Below are positions 43,688 to 52,937 of a stretch of DNA of 64,000 nt, piece by piece. The notes under the pieces are model-generated. The model was not told the origin of the DNA, did not search any database, and worked only from the letters and a program-made list of their open reading frames with translations. The stretch is from Jejuia algarum. Its GTDB lineage: Bacteria > Bacteroidota > Bacteroidia > Flavobacteriales > Flavobacteriaceae. The position numbers were made by a program, and so were the translations under genes. Location: assembly GCA_947495775.1 (NCBI GenBank), contig CANMAQ010000007.1, positions 1-64,000 on the forward strand. The letters are read 5' to 3'. How positions within the stretch are numbered: position 1 is the stretch's first letter; each line of letters begins with the position of its first letter.

Positions 43688-45646
43688 TTGATATCAGCAG
43701 CATCCATAGATCAGGTTTTTGAAACGTCTAGAGTAGAGGAAGTTATAGGCGATTTTGTACAGCTTAAAAAAGCAGGGAGTAATTATAAAGGCCTAAGTCC
43801 ATTTAGTGATGAGCGTTCTCCTAGTTTTATGGTGTCGCCTGTAAAGCAAATTTGGAAAGATTTTAGTACAGGAAAAGGGGGGAATGTGGTTGCTTTTTTA
43901 ATGGAACATGAACATTTTACTTATCCAGAAGCGATAAAATACCTCGCAAGAAAGTACAGTATAGAAATAGAAGAAACCGAGCAAACCAATGCCCAAAAAG
44001 AGGCCGCTAATGAGCGTGAGAGTTTGTATTTGGTGAGTGATTTTGCAAACACGTATTTTCAAAAGATTTTACATAAAACAGATCAAGGAAAGTCTATAGG
44101 CTTAAGTTATTTTAAAGAACGCGGTTTTACGCCAGAAACGATAAAAACTTTCGATTTAGGCTATTCTTTAAACGAATGGCAAGCTTTTACAGACGAAGCT
44201 TTAAAACAAGGGTACCAATTAGAGTTTCTCGAGAAAACAGGACTTAGTATTGTAAAAGGCGAGAAACGGTTTGACCGTTTTAAAGGTAGGGTTATGTTTC
44301 CTATTAAAAGTATGAGTGGGCGTATTCTAGGGTTTGGCGGACGTATTTTAATCGCAGATAAGAAAGCAGCCAAATATTTAAACTCTCCAGAAAGTGATAT
44401 TTACCATAAAAGTAAAGTGCTTTATGGAATTTATAATGCGAAGCAAAGTATTGCTAAAGAAGACAATTGTTACTTGGTAGAAGGGTATACAGATGTGATT
44501 CAGTTTCATCAAACAGGAATCACCAATGTGGTGTCCTCATCGGGAACGGCACTAACGTCTGAACAAATACGCCTTATTAATAGATTAACAAAAAACATTA
44601 CCGTTTTATTTGATGGCGATGCCGCAGGTATGCGTGCCTCCCTTCGTGGTATAGATTTAATCTTAGAACAAGGGATGAATGTTAAGGTGTGTACGTTTCC
44701 ACAAGGGGAAGACCCAGATAGTTTTGCAAAACAAAATTCTTTAGAAACCTTAGAAGTGTATCTAAAAGAAAACGCAAAGGATTTTATTCAATTTAAGGCC
44801 TCAGTTTTATATGAAGATTCTAAAAATGACCCTATAAAAAAGGCGAATACCATTAGAGATATTGTAAATAGTATTTCTAAAATTCCCGATACGATAAAGA
44901 AAGAGATTTATATACAAGAGTGTGCACGTATCATGGACATTAGTGAGGAGGTATTGTTCACAACTTTAGCACAAATCGATCAAAAAGAACAGCCTGTAGA
45001 TCCTAAAAAGAACACTAAAGGGGCAAAAAGTTTTCAGGTTATAAAGCCAGAACAGCCTCCAGAAAAGGTAGACGTTCAGTATTTATTGGAACGCAAGATT
45101 ATAGAAATTTTACTGTTGTATGGTGATAAAGTTGAAGATTTTGAAGATCTCGTTTTAAAAGAAACCGACAAAGGTGATTTAGAACTAGAGCCTGTTATAC
45201 AACAAGCACGTGTGTTCGAAAAGGTATATCTCGATTTGCAAGATGATGAAATGCAGTTTTCTAATTCGCAATTTAAAACGTTATATTATACAATTATAGA
45301 ACGTTTAAATCAAGATGCGGTATTTGAATTGAAAAACTTTATTAATACAGTCGATGCCAACACAGCCAATGAAATAACAACTATTTTAATGGAGGATGAG
45401 CGTTATACCTTGGATGATTGGCATCGAATGGATATTTTTCCTAAAGAGAAAACACATTCTATAGCACAGCTAGTTAGTGAAACTATTTTAAATCTTCGCT
45501 GTTTTTTAATAGACCAAAAGGTTTTAGAGTTTCAACAAAAAACTCTGGAAAACAGGTCGGAAATTAACAGAGACATACTAGAAGAAGTAAAAGATTACTC
45601 AGGCCTAAAAATGCTACTCTCTAGAAAGCTTAGTCGTGTATTATAG
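43688..45646 (+). CDS. dnaG: DNA primase
   Basis: DnaG primes DNA replication. This 652-residue protein has an N-terminal zinc-finger region, a catalytic TOPRIM core ('YLVEGYTDVIQFHQTG', 'VLFDGDAAGM') and a C-terminal helicase-binding domain. The start is TTG, since 'MISAASIDQVFETSRVEEVIGDFVQLKKAG' is the family N-terminus. The CHC2 zinc ligands are gone: 'GLSPFSDERSPSF' and 'WKDFSTGKGGN' replace the usual CPFH and CFGC. It ends 6 bases into the convergent response-regulator gene. Confidence 0.95.
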   Translation: MISAASIDQVFETSRVEEVIGDFVQLKKAGSNYKGLSPFSDERSPSFMVSPVKQIWKDFSTGKGGNVVAFLMEHEHFTYPEAIKYLARKYSIEIEETEQTNAQKEAANERESLYLVSDFANTYFQKILHKTDQGKSIGLSYFKERGFTPETIKTFDLGYSLNEWQAFTDEALKQGYQLEFLEKTGLSIVKGEKRFDRFKGRVMFPIKSMSGRILGFGGRILIADKKAAKYLNSPESDIYHKSKVLYGIYNAKQSIAKEDNCYLVEGYTDVIQFHQTGITNVVSSSGTALTSEQIRLINRLTKNITVLFDGDAAGMRASLRGIDLILEQGMNVKVCTFPQGEDPDSFAKQNSLETLEVYLKENAKDFIQFKASVLYEDSKNDPIKKANTIRDIVNSISKIPDTIKKEIYIQECARIMDISEEVLFTTLAQIDQKEQPVDPKKNTKGAKSFQVIKPEQPPEKVDVQYLLERKIIEILLLYGDKVEDFEDLVLKETDKGDLELEPVIQQARVFEKVYLDLQDDEMQFSNSQFKTLYYTIIERLNQDAVFELKNFINTVDANTANEITTILMEDERYTLDDWHRMDIFPKEKTHSIAQLVSETILNLRCFLIDQKVLEFQQKTLENRSEINRDILEEVKDYSGLKMLLSRKLSRVL

Positions 45647-46267
45647 TTCTAATAACTTAGCTTGATTTACTAAGTCTACCATATTATCAACTTTAAGCTT
45701 TTTCATTAAACGCGCTTTGTAAGTACTTACAGTTTTTTCGTTAATGTCTAATTCTTGAGAAACTTGCTTGTTTTTCTTTCCTATAGCAAGGAGTTTTAAA
45801 ACTTCTGTTTCGCGTGTAGATAATTTTTTAAAGAATGTACCATTCTTGTTTACTCTATTTCCAAAAGCAAGTTCTTGCGTTAAAGCATTACTAAGGTGAA
45901 TTCCACCATGGTATACTTTAGAAACCGCTTCATTTAAAATGATAACATTTTCTGTTTTGGAAATGTAACCAGCGGCACCAGCTTTAATAGAGTTAAAACC
46001 ATAAACATTCTCAGGCTGCGCACTTAACATAAGTGTTTTTACATCTGGATATTCAGATTTTAAATGTCTTAAAACGGTTAATCCGTTTAGTTTTGGTAAA
46101 TCGATTTCAGAAAGAATAACGTCAACAGGTTCTTTCTTTAAAAATTCGAGAACAGCTTCTCCGTTGTCAACGCTTCCTACGATTTTTACATCTGATGAAG
46201 CCGAAAATAAATGTTCTAACCCTTTTCTAACAATAGGGTGTGGGTCTGCAATTAATAATTTTATCAT
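45641..46267 (-). CDS. LuxR/NarL-type response regulator with atypical receiver
   Basis: The 208-residue product has a receiver (1-120) and a LuxR HTH (about 145-205, 'LSTRETEVLKLLAIGKKNKQVSQELDINEKTVSTYKARLMKKL'). At the phospho-acceptor place the sequence reads 'DVILSEIDLPKLNG', putting Glu (E54) where Asp is expected. The open frame extends to 46291, but ATG 46267 (MIKLLIADPHP) fits the family start. It sits between dnaG and nadE, an order I recall as common in flavobacteria. Confidence 0.9.
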   Translation of the reverse strand: MIKLLIADPHPIVRKGLEHLFSASSDVKIVGSVDNGEAVLEFLKKEPVDVILSEIDLPKLNGLTVLRHLKSEYPDVKTLMLSAQPENVYGFNSIKAGAAGYISKTENVIILNEAVSKVYHGGIHLSNALTQELAFGNRVNKNGTFFKKLSTRETEVLKLLAIGKKNKQVSQELDINEKTVSTYKARLMKKLKVDNMVDLVNQAKLLEL

Positions 46268-46377
46268 AATTCTTAGGGTTTTAATTATCATGACGTTAAT
46301 ATTAGTTTTGAGAGAGTCATGATTGAGAGTCCTCCTAGTGGCACAAAGGTAATAAAAATTATTCTATAATGCAATAC

Positions 46378-47166
46378 CTACAACAAATTAATAGGAATCT
46401 CACAAATAGGAATAGGGATCATTTTGTGTTTATTGCTGGTATTGTAGCGTTTATAAATTTTAAAAACTTCCTGTTCTCTTCCCGAAAAATCGGCATCACT
46501 TTTACCTTCACTGTCTTTTTGCATGGCCCATTCTAACTCAGGATAAGAGGCACCAATTTGGTCTTCATCACTTCTGGCATCACCAAATAGACCATCACTC
46601 GGGGCTGCATTAATAATAGATTCTGGAACGTTAAGGTAAGTGCCAATGGCGTAGACTTGAGATTTTAATAAATCGGCAATAGGACTAAGATCTACCCCTC
46701 CATCACCATATTTCGTGTAAAAACCAACACCAAAATCTTCAACTTTATTGCCTGTTCCTGCCACAAGTAAACCATACAAGCCTGCATAATAGTATAAAGT
46801 CGTCATACGTAAACGTGCTCTAGTATTGGCTAATGCCATATCTATAGTCGCTTGATCGCCATCCATAAACACTTCACTTTTAAAAGACTCAAAAACAGGT
46901 GTTAAATTAGCACGGGTGTCATCTACATTTCCAAAACGTGCTTTTAGTTGCGCAATATGCTCATGGGCGCGAGACACATGACTAGAGGCTTGATGTATTG
47001 GCATTTCAACACATAATACGTTTAAGCCTGTTTTTGCACATAGCGTAGAGGTTACAGCAGAGTCGATGCCCCCAGAAACGCCAACAACAAAACCATTAAC
47101 GCCTGCTTTAGTCGCGTACGCTTTTAACCAATTTACAATATGATCTACAACTTTTTCTGTTTGCAT
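46378..47166 (-). CDS. nadE: NH3-dependent NAD+ synthetase
   Basis: NadE amidates nicotinic-acid adenine dinucleotide to NAD+. This product has 262 residues from ATG 47166 (MQTEKVVDHIVNWL); the frame reaches 47256, but the extra 30 residues are not family-like and would overlap the gldB promoter. The N-type ATP pyrophosphatase loop is 'GVSGGIDSAVTS', with 'AGTGNKVEDFGVGFYTKYGDGGVDLSPIADL' further on. There is no glutaminase domain, so it uses free ammonia. Confidence 0.94.
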   Translation of the reverse strand: MQTEKVVDHIVNWLKAYATKAGVNGFVVGVSGGIDSAVTSTLCAKTGLNVLCVEMPIHQASSHVSRAHEHIAQLKARFGNVDDTRANLTPVFESFKSEVFMDGDQATIDMALANTRARLRMTTLYYYAGLYGLLVAGTGNKVEDFGVGFYTKYGDGGVDLSPIADLLKSQVYAIGTYLNVPESIINAAPSDGLFGDARSDEDQIGASYPELEWAMQKDSEGKSDADFSGREQEVFKIYKRYNTSNKHKMIPIPICEIPINLL

Positions 47167-47193
47167 ATAAAGTGAATTTAATTCAGAGAATAG

Positions 47194-47211
47194 TACCTTT
47201 GTACAAAAATA
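47194..47211. promoter_or_regulatory. Overlapping divergent -7 elements (nadE / gldB)
   Basis: On the plus strand TACCTTTG (47194-47201) and on the minus strand TATTTTTG (47211-47204) both fit TAnnTTTG, nearly back to back. Neither has a clear -33 TTTG. They would serve gldB and nadE respectively. Confidence 0.4.
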
Positions 47212-47254
47212 GAGCTTACACCCAATTAATAAAAATTTATAGCGCTTAGTTTCC

Positions 47255-48217
47255 ATGAAAAAAATTGTAGGTCTTATATTAGGAGTTGTCTTTATGACCG
47301 CCTGTCAAAAAAAAGATACTTTAGAAGCAACGATTGCAGCCATAAATACAGATATTAGTATAGAACGATTTGATGTCTTTTTTGGAAAAGCAACCAAAGC
47401 GAATTTGGCAGATGTGAAAAAAGCATATCCTTTTATGTTTTCCAAACGGTATAGTGATTCCTTATGGCTAGAGAAAATACAGGACACGATACACCAAGAG
47501 CTGGTGAAAGAAGTTCAAAACAAGTATAAAACAACGGCTGTTTTAGAAGAAGAACTAGAAGATATGTTTAACCATTTAAAATATTACTATCCCGAATTTA
47601 AGCTGCCTCGTGTGATCACAACAACGTCTATGGTCGATTATAAAAACAGTGTTATTGTTACAGATACAATAGCGTTACTGGCCTTGGATAATTATTTAGG
47701 AAAGTCGCACCATTTTTACCAGGGCATACAACAGTTTATTCGCGAAAATTTTGAAGCCGATCGAATAGCCATAGATTTTGCTGGTGCTTATGCCAAACGT
47801 TACATACGCCAAGCAGCACACAATACCTTTCTGGATGAAATGATTTACCATGGCAAGCAGCTGTATTTTAAAGCGTTGCTGTTGCCTCAAAAAACAGAAG
47901 CACAGATTATGGGGTATTCGCCCGAAGCCTTAGAATGGGTGCAAACGAATGAACATTATATATGGCGCTATTTTGTAGAGAAAGAATTATTATTTGATAC
48001 CGACCCTAAATTACCGATCCGTTTTATAAAGCCAGCACCTTTTAGTAAATTTTATTTGGCTGAAATTGATGGTGAATCTCCGGGGCGTATAGGCCAATAT
48101 ATAGGTTGGCGAATCGTAAAGGCTTATATGGCCAATAATACAACGGCCTTAACCGATATGCTTGATACAGCACCTAAAACTATTTTTGATACGTCTAAAT
48201 TTAAACCCCGCAAGTAA
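47255..48217 (+). CDS. gldB: Gliding motility lipoprotein GldB
   Basis: This 320-residue protein has a lipoprotein signal 'MKKIVGLILGVVFMTACQKK' (lipobox Cys 17). The body matches the GldB family pattern ('SIERFDVFFGKA', 'GKSHHFYQG', 'DEMIYHGKQLYFKALLLP', 'GRIGQYIGWRIVKAYM'). It is required for gliding and T9SS-linked surface motility in Bacteroidota. gldC follows, overlapping by one base, and nadE is divergent; both neighbours are typical. Confidence 0.93.
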   Translation: MKKIVGLILGVVFMTACQKKDTLEATIAAINTDISIERFDVFFGKATKANLADVKKAYPFMFSKRYSDSLWLEKIQDTIHQELVKEVQNKYKTTAVLEEELEDMFNHLKYYYPEFKLPRVITTTSMVDYKNSVIVTDTIALLALDNYLGKSHHFYQGIQQFIRENFEADRIAIDFAGAYAKRYIRQAAHNTFLDEMIYHGKQLYFKALLLPQKTEAQIMGYSPEALEWVQTNEHYIWRYFVEKELLFDTDPKLPIRFIKPAPFSKFYLAEIDGESPGRIGQYIGWRIVKAYMANNTTALTDMLDTAPKTIFDTSKFKPRK

Positions 48218-48552
48218 TGGCAAAAAAAATACAATCTAAGATTGAGTTGAATGTTGAATTGGATGAAAACCGCGTGCCAGAGAAATTATTATGGACAGCC
48301 GAAGATGGCGAGATTTCAAATGCAGAAGCTAAAGCAATGATGCTATCTGTATGGGATGATAAGGCTAAAGAAACGCTTCGAATAGACTTATGGACCAAAG
48401 ACATGCCTGTTGACGATATGAAGATTTTCTTTCATCAAACATTAGTCGCTATGGCAAATACCTTTAACAGAGCAACACAAGATGAAAAAATGACGGCCAC
48501 TATGAAAGATTTTTGTGATTATTTTGCTGAAAAGTTAGAGCTGAAGACATAA
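48217..48552 (+). CDS. gldC: Gliding motility protein GldC
   Basis: This 111-residue cytoplasmic-type protein has no signal peptide. 'KIQSKIELNVELDENRVPEKLLWTAEDG' and 'LRIDLWTKDMPVDDMKIFFHQTL' are characteristic of GldC. The start ATG overlaps the gldB stop by one base, so the two are translationally coupled. Confidence 0.93.
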   Translation: MAKKIQSKIELNVELDENRVPEKLLWTAEDGEISNAEAKAMMLSVWDDKAKETLRIDLWTKDMPVDDMKIFFHQTLVAMANTFNRATQDEKMTATMKDFCDYFAEKLELKT

Positions 48553-48561
48553 AACCCTCTT

Positions 48562-49188
48562 TTAAGGAGCACGCTCTTCTTGCTGGTCTTTTGTTAAGTG
48601 GTCTAGGTATAGAATACCATTTAAATGGTCTATTTCATGTTGAAAAATAACAGCGGTAAAACCAGAAACGTTAGTTTTTAATTGGGTGCCAGTGGGTGTG
48701 TTGTACACAATAGATATCGTGTCTGAACGCTTGTTTAATGTCGCACTTTTATTAGGGATAGAAAGGCAACCTTCTGTTACGGTTTGTTTTGTTTTTGAAT
48801 AGTTGGTGATTTTCGGATTTAAATACACTTCAAAAGGAAAGTTGTCTTTGTCAAAACGTTGTACCCAGATGATATTTTTAAGAATGCCAACTTGAGGCGC
48901 CGCAATGCCAACGCCCATGGCACTACTATCGGTTACCGTAGCATACAAGCGTTTAATGAATTTAGACAACATAGCGTTGTTAGGATCGGGTTTTATATCT
49001 GTAGAACGTTGTCTTAGGCATAACGAATCTTTAGTGTTGGTGATTTTATAAATGCGCATGCTGGCATGGCTATCCCCATTTTGGATCAATACCTGTTCCG
49101 CAGAAGAGAATCCTGTTGCTGTCCCTGTTCTCAAACCAGAGCAGCCTATTATTAAACAGAGGCTTAAAACTAAGAGCGCTCTGGACAT
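48562..49188 (-). CDS. Peptide deformylase homologue with lipoprotein signal
   Basis: The 208-residue product from ATG 49188 has an export signal ending in a lipobox (LIIGC, C16), then a deformylase fold with all three motifs: 'GVGIAAPQVG', 'EGCLS' (metal Cys C141) and 'QHEIDH' (H184, E185, H188). Normal deformylases are cytoplasmic; this one is predicted to be anchored in the envelope, so its substrate is unclear. The frame extends to 49230 into rodA, but those 14 residues would spoil the signal peptide. Confidence 0.85.
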   Translation of the reverse strand: MSRALLVLSLCLIIGCSGLRTGTATGFSSAEQVLIQNGDSHASMRIYKITNTKDSLCLRQRSTDIKPDPNNAMLSKFIKRLYATVTDSSAMGVGIAAPQVGILKNIIWVQRFDKDNFPFEVYLNPKITNYSKTKQTVTEGCLSIPNKSATLNKRSDTISIVYNTPTGTQLKTNVSGFTAVIFQHEIDHLNGILYLDHLTKDQQEERAP

Positions 49189-49219
49189 AAGGCAATAGTA
49201 GGACGTATTAGGATGTAAA

Positions 49220-50497
49220 CTACCATTCATTAATACGGTTAGAATCTAGTTTTATAAAGATAAATAAGAGTATTGTAAATGCCCAAAGTCCCGAACCACC
49301 ATAACTAAACAGGGGAAGAGGAATTCCTATGGTAGGAATGAGACCCATAACCATTCCAATATTAATCAGGAAGTGCATAAAAATTATAGCAGCAACGCTA
49401 TAACCGTATACACGACTAAACTGCGATTTTTGCAATTCGGCAAGGTGTAAAATCCGTAGAATAAGGAATACGAAAAGAATCACCACAAAACTAGTTCCTA
49501 AAAAGCCCCACTCTTCACCAACGGTACTAAATATATAATCGGTATGTTGCTCAGGGACAAATTTCCCTGTGGTTCTGGTACCTTCTAAAAAGCCTTTTCC
49601 TGAAAACCCTCCAGAACTTATGGCTTTCTCCGATTCGTTTAGGTTGTAAGCGAAAGTACGCTTCATTTGTTCGAGCTTCTTAGGGTCTTTTTCCAAACGT
49701 AGCCATAAGCTAATACGGTCTTGTTGGTGGGGTTTTAGAATGCTTTCATAAAAGAACTTAATGCCAAACGCAAGTGTAACACCCACTGCTAATACAACAA
49801 GGGTTTGGGGTAATGTTACTTTTTTTCTGTTGAAATAATAAAATGTTAGAATAGCTACAGTAAGTTCAACGGCTACAATAGGTGCTCCAAATTTTAAAGA
49901 CAATACGGCAATAGTAGCTAGAAAAAGCCCTGTTAAAAGATAGATTTGAGGTAAGCCTTCTCTATAAAACACAAAAATAAAGGCGACATAAACAATTGTA
50001 CTTCCAGTATCATTTTGAAGTAATACAAGTATTGCTGGTGTGGCAATAATGGCAAAGGTTTGCAATTGGTCTTTAAGCCGTTTAATATCTGTATTAAGAT
50101 CACTAATGTATTTGGCAACAGCCAATGCGGTAGCTGCCTTAGCAAATTCGCTGGGTTGTATTGTCATCCCGCCAATAGCATACCATGAGGTTGCACCGTT
50201 TACATTTTTCCCAAAAATGAATAATCCCGCTAAGGATAGCATGGCGACGGCAAAAATAACACTGGAAAACCGTTCGTAAAACTTAGTGTCTAAAGCCAGT
50301 AATAGTATGATGAGGCCAAACGTAAGCAGAATAAAAATAAGCTGTTTGCCATAAGGTTGCGAGGTGTCAAAATAACTAATAGCCCCTCCACTTTGCGATG
50401 CCGAAAGGATATTTAGCCAGCCAAAACCTACCAATACTAAAAAGATAATTATGGTGATCCAGTCAAATTTAAAGTGTCTGTTCGTATGTCTAAGCAT
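49220..50497 (-). CDS. rodA: Rod shape-determining SEDS glycosyltransferase RodA
   Basis: RodA polymerises lipid II glycan strands with PBP2 during elongation. This 425-residue, ~10-helix SEDS protein shows 'GISSGGFSGKGFLEGTRTTGKFVPEQHTDYIFSTVGEEWG'-type features (read in pieces: 'SSGGFSGKGFLEG', 'PEQHTDYIFS', 'GEEWGFLG') and 'PTIGIPLPLFSYGGSGL'. It follows mrdA with a 1-base overlap, last in the mre operon. Confidence 0.95.
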   Translation of the reverse strand: MLRHTNRHFKFDWITIIIFLVLVGFGWLNILSASQSGGAISYFDTSQPYGKQLIFILLTFGLIILLLALDTKFYERFSSVIFAVAMLSLAGLFIFGKNVNGATSWYAIGGMTIQPSEFAKAATALAVAKYISDLNTDIKRLKDQLQTFAIIATPAILVLLQNDTGSTIVYVAFIFVFYREGLPQIYLLTGLFLATIAVLSLKFGAPIVAVELTVAILTFYYFNRKKVTLPQTLVVLAVGVTLAFGIKFFYESILKPHQQDRISLWLRLEKDPKKLEQMKRTFAYNLNESEKAISSGGFSGKGFLEGTRTTGKFVPEQHTDYIFSTVGEEWGFLGTSFVVILFVFLILRILHLAELQKSQFSRVYGYSVAAIIFMHFLINIGMVMGLIPTIGIPLPLFSYGGSGLWAFTILLFIFIKLDSNRINEW

Positions 50498-52434
50498 TAC
50501 TTAGTGGCCTTATTTAGTTGGTGTAAACGTTCTTTTAATCTGTAGTATTCGTGTTCTTCTACAATTTGCAACTGGGTCCTCCCATTAATTGCGAAAGGTT
50601 GCCCCGAATAGGGTTTGGCATACTCGTTTTCTAAGGAGTGCTTTAAAAGCCATTCTTCCAAATCTGTTCTGCTAATCGTACCTTTTATATGTCTCTCGAT
50701 CATTAAACTGGCCACTTTCCCTGCAAATCGACTTCCCCAATACCCATTTTCAACAAACACTGCAATCGCAATTTTAGGGTTCACTTTAGGGGCAAAGGCG
50801 ACAAAAATAGAGTGATCTGTAAGTTGTTTTCTTATGCTGTCAACAACAGCAAAATTTTCTACGGTACCTGTTTTGCCACAAATATCAATGCCTTTCACCT
50901 GTAGGTGTTTTGCTGTTCCTTTGGTATATACGTGGTGCATCCCCTCTATAACAGGTTCGAAATGTTGTTGCGCTATCGTCGTATATTTAGGTGTGGTGAA
51001 AAAGCGAGGTATAGTATCGTTTTTAATAGACTTGATGATATGTGGGGTTAAGTAATACCCTCTGTTGGCAATAGCAGCAGTCATATTAGCCAATTGTATG
51101 GGGGTAGTCGCAACTTCTCCTTGACCTATAGCGTTAGAAATAGTGTATGTAGAGTAAAAGGTTCTGGGGTAGATGTTTTTATAATAAGCTCTGTCTGGAA
51201 TCCTGCCTTTAGCACCAACATGTAGATCGTTGTTTAAGTATTGGCCTAAACCAAAACTTTTGGCATGTTTGCTCCAGGTGTCAATACCATTAGAGGCATT
51301 ACCGTCTTTATCTAATATTTTTCTATATGTCGTTGCAAAATAGGCATTGCAAGATTCTTGTATACCCGAAGTAAGGTCGTTGCGTCGGCCTCTATGGCAG
51401 TGGCATTTCATAAACCGATTTCCGTATTTATAACCTGCGTAACACGTTACTTTGTCTTCTGGAGTCATGACGCCTTCTTGCAAAGCAATAAGAGCATTCA
51501 TTAATTTAAAAGGCGATCCTGGTTCGTATACCCCTTTTAAACTTCTATTAAAAAGTGGTTTTGCTATAGAATCGTAATATAATTTCGTGAAATTTTTGGA
51601 GCGTTTTCTACCTACCAAAAGGTTGGGGTCGTAAGTAGGAGCCGCAACCATAGCTAAAATTTCGCCAGAAGCAGGTTCTATTGCAATAACACCGCCGCGT
51701 TTATTTTGCATTAATAATTCGCCATAGGCTTGTAAATGGGCATCGATAGTAATGGTAATGTCTCTGCCTTGTTCTGGAATTGTATCGAATTTACCGCCTT
51801 TATAAGGACCAATATCTCTATTAAAGCGGTCTTTTTGTATAAATTTAATCCCTTTTTTACCTCTTAAGAGGTTTTCATAAGAGGCTTCTACACCTTGTTT
51901 CCCTTTTAAATCCCCCAATTGGTAATAGGGATCTTTGTTAATGTCGCGGTTATTAACTTCTCCAATATCTCCTAATACATTAGCGCCAATAGTGGTTTCG
52001 TATTTACGTAAGGGGCGTTTTTGGATGTAAAACCCTTTGTATTTGCGCATTTTTTCTTGTAAAATGGCGTAGTCTTCTTTAGAAAGCTGCGGCACAAATG
52101 GGGAGGCCAATCGTGGTGAGTGTCTTTTGGCACGGTCTAATTTTTTAGCGTAGGTGGCGGTGTCTATTTTTAAAAGTTTACAAAACTCCTCGATATTGAA
52201 GCTGTCGACTTCTCGAGGAATCACCATAACATCATAAGAAGGTTGATTGCCTACTAGTAAATTGCCATTTCTATCGTAAACAAAACCACGTTTAGGATAA
52301 TCCCATACTTTTCTAAGGGCATTGTCTTCGTATAAACTATCCGAACTGCCTTTGTAAATTTGAAGGTAAAATAACCGGCCAATAAATGTAATACCACTTA
52401 GAAGGACTAAGAAAAAAAGTAAAAGTCGTCTCAT
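50497..52434 (-). CDS. mrdA: Penicillin-binding protein 2 (elongation transpeptidase)
   Basis: This 645-residue bitopic protein has a TM helix at about 3-22, a pedestal/dimerisation domain, and a transpeptidase domain with the active-site Ser in 'GSPFKLMNAL' (SxxK), 'ESCNAYF' (SxN) and 'CGKTGTVENF' (KTG). It cross-links elongation peptidoglycan with RodA. It overlaps mreD by 4 bases. Confidence 0.95.
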   Translation of the reverse strand: MRRLLLFFLVLLSGITFIGRLFYLQIYKGSSDSLYEDNALRKVWDYPKRGFVYDRNGNLLVGNQPSYDVMVIPREVDSFNIEEFCKLLKIDTATYAKKLDRAKRHSPRLASPFVPQLSKEDYAILQEKMRKYKGFYIQKRPLRKYETTIGANVLGDIGEVNNRDINKDPYYQLGDLKGKQGVEASYENLLRGKKGIKFIQKDRFNRDIGPYKGGKFDTIPEQGRDITITIDAHLQAYGELLMQNKRGGVIAIEPASGEILAMVAAPTYDPNLLVGRKRSKNFTKLYYDSIAKPLFNRSLKGVYEPGSPFKLMNALIALQEGVMTPEDKVTCYAGYKYGNRFMKCHCHRGRRNDLTSGIQESCNAYFATTYRKILDKDGNASNGIDTWSKHAKSFGLGQYLNNDLHVGAKGRIPDRAYYKNIYPRTFYSTYTISNAIGQGEVATTPIQLANMTAAIANRGYYLTPHIIKSIKNDTIPRFFTTPKYTTIAQQHFEPVIEGMHHVYTKGTAKHLQVKGIDICGKTGTVENFAVVDSIRKQLTDHSIFVAFAPKVNPKIAIAVFVENGYWGSRFAGKVASLMIERHIKGTISRTDLEEWLLKHSLENEYAKPYSGQPFAINGRTQLQIVEEHEYYRLKERLHQLNKATK

Positions 52435-52937
52435 TTAGTTTGTCTACTAAAAATAATAGAGATTAGTACAATCATTAAAATAGTGAAAATACCTGAGAAT
52501 AACGTTTTTTGAAGCATGTAAAGTATCCTAGAACTGTTAAAAATTTCTAAAGCAAATAAAATAAGATGATGAATGAAAGTAAGCATGGCAACATAGATCA
52601 CTTTGGCGCCAAAATCGGTGTTGTCAAATTTCACATGGTTGTGTTCGTACATGGTGCCAAAAGCAAATTTCAGGAATCCAGGTCTTAGATAGGCAATCGT
52701 AACTGCTGCTGCGGCATGGATACCTCCCGAATCTGAAAATAAATCGATTGCTAAACCCAGAAAAAAACTGATGCCAATAAAAAGTAATCTACTGTTATTT
52801 GTTGGATAGAAAATAACAAATAAAATATAGATGTAAGGATTGATATATCCTAAAAAGTTAATATGATTAAACAAAACGACTTGAAGTACGACAAGCAGTA
52901 TGAACCTAACAATGTATTTTGTGTTTATACTATTCAT
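52431..52937 (-). CDS. mreD: Rod shape-determining protein MreD
   Basis: This 168-residue hydrophobic protein with ~5 helices is placed between mreC and mrdA with overlaps on both sides (8 and 4 bases), as in other Bacteroidota mre operons. Sequence conservation in MreD is low; position is the main evidence. Confidence 0.85.
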   Translation of the reverse strand: MNSINTKYIVRFILLVVLQVVLFNHINFLGYINPYIYILFVIFYPTNNSRLLFIGISFFLGLAIDLFSDSGGIHAAAAVTIAYLRPGFLKFAFGTMYEHNHVKFDNTDFGAKVIYVAMLTFIHHLILFALEIFNSSRILYMLQKTLFSGIFTILMIVLISIIFSRQTK

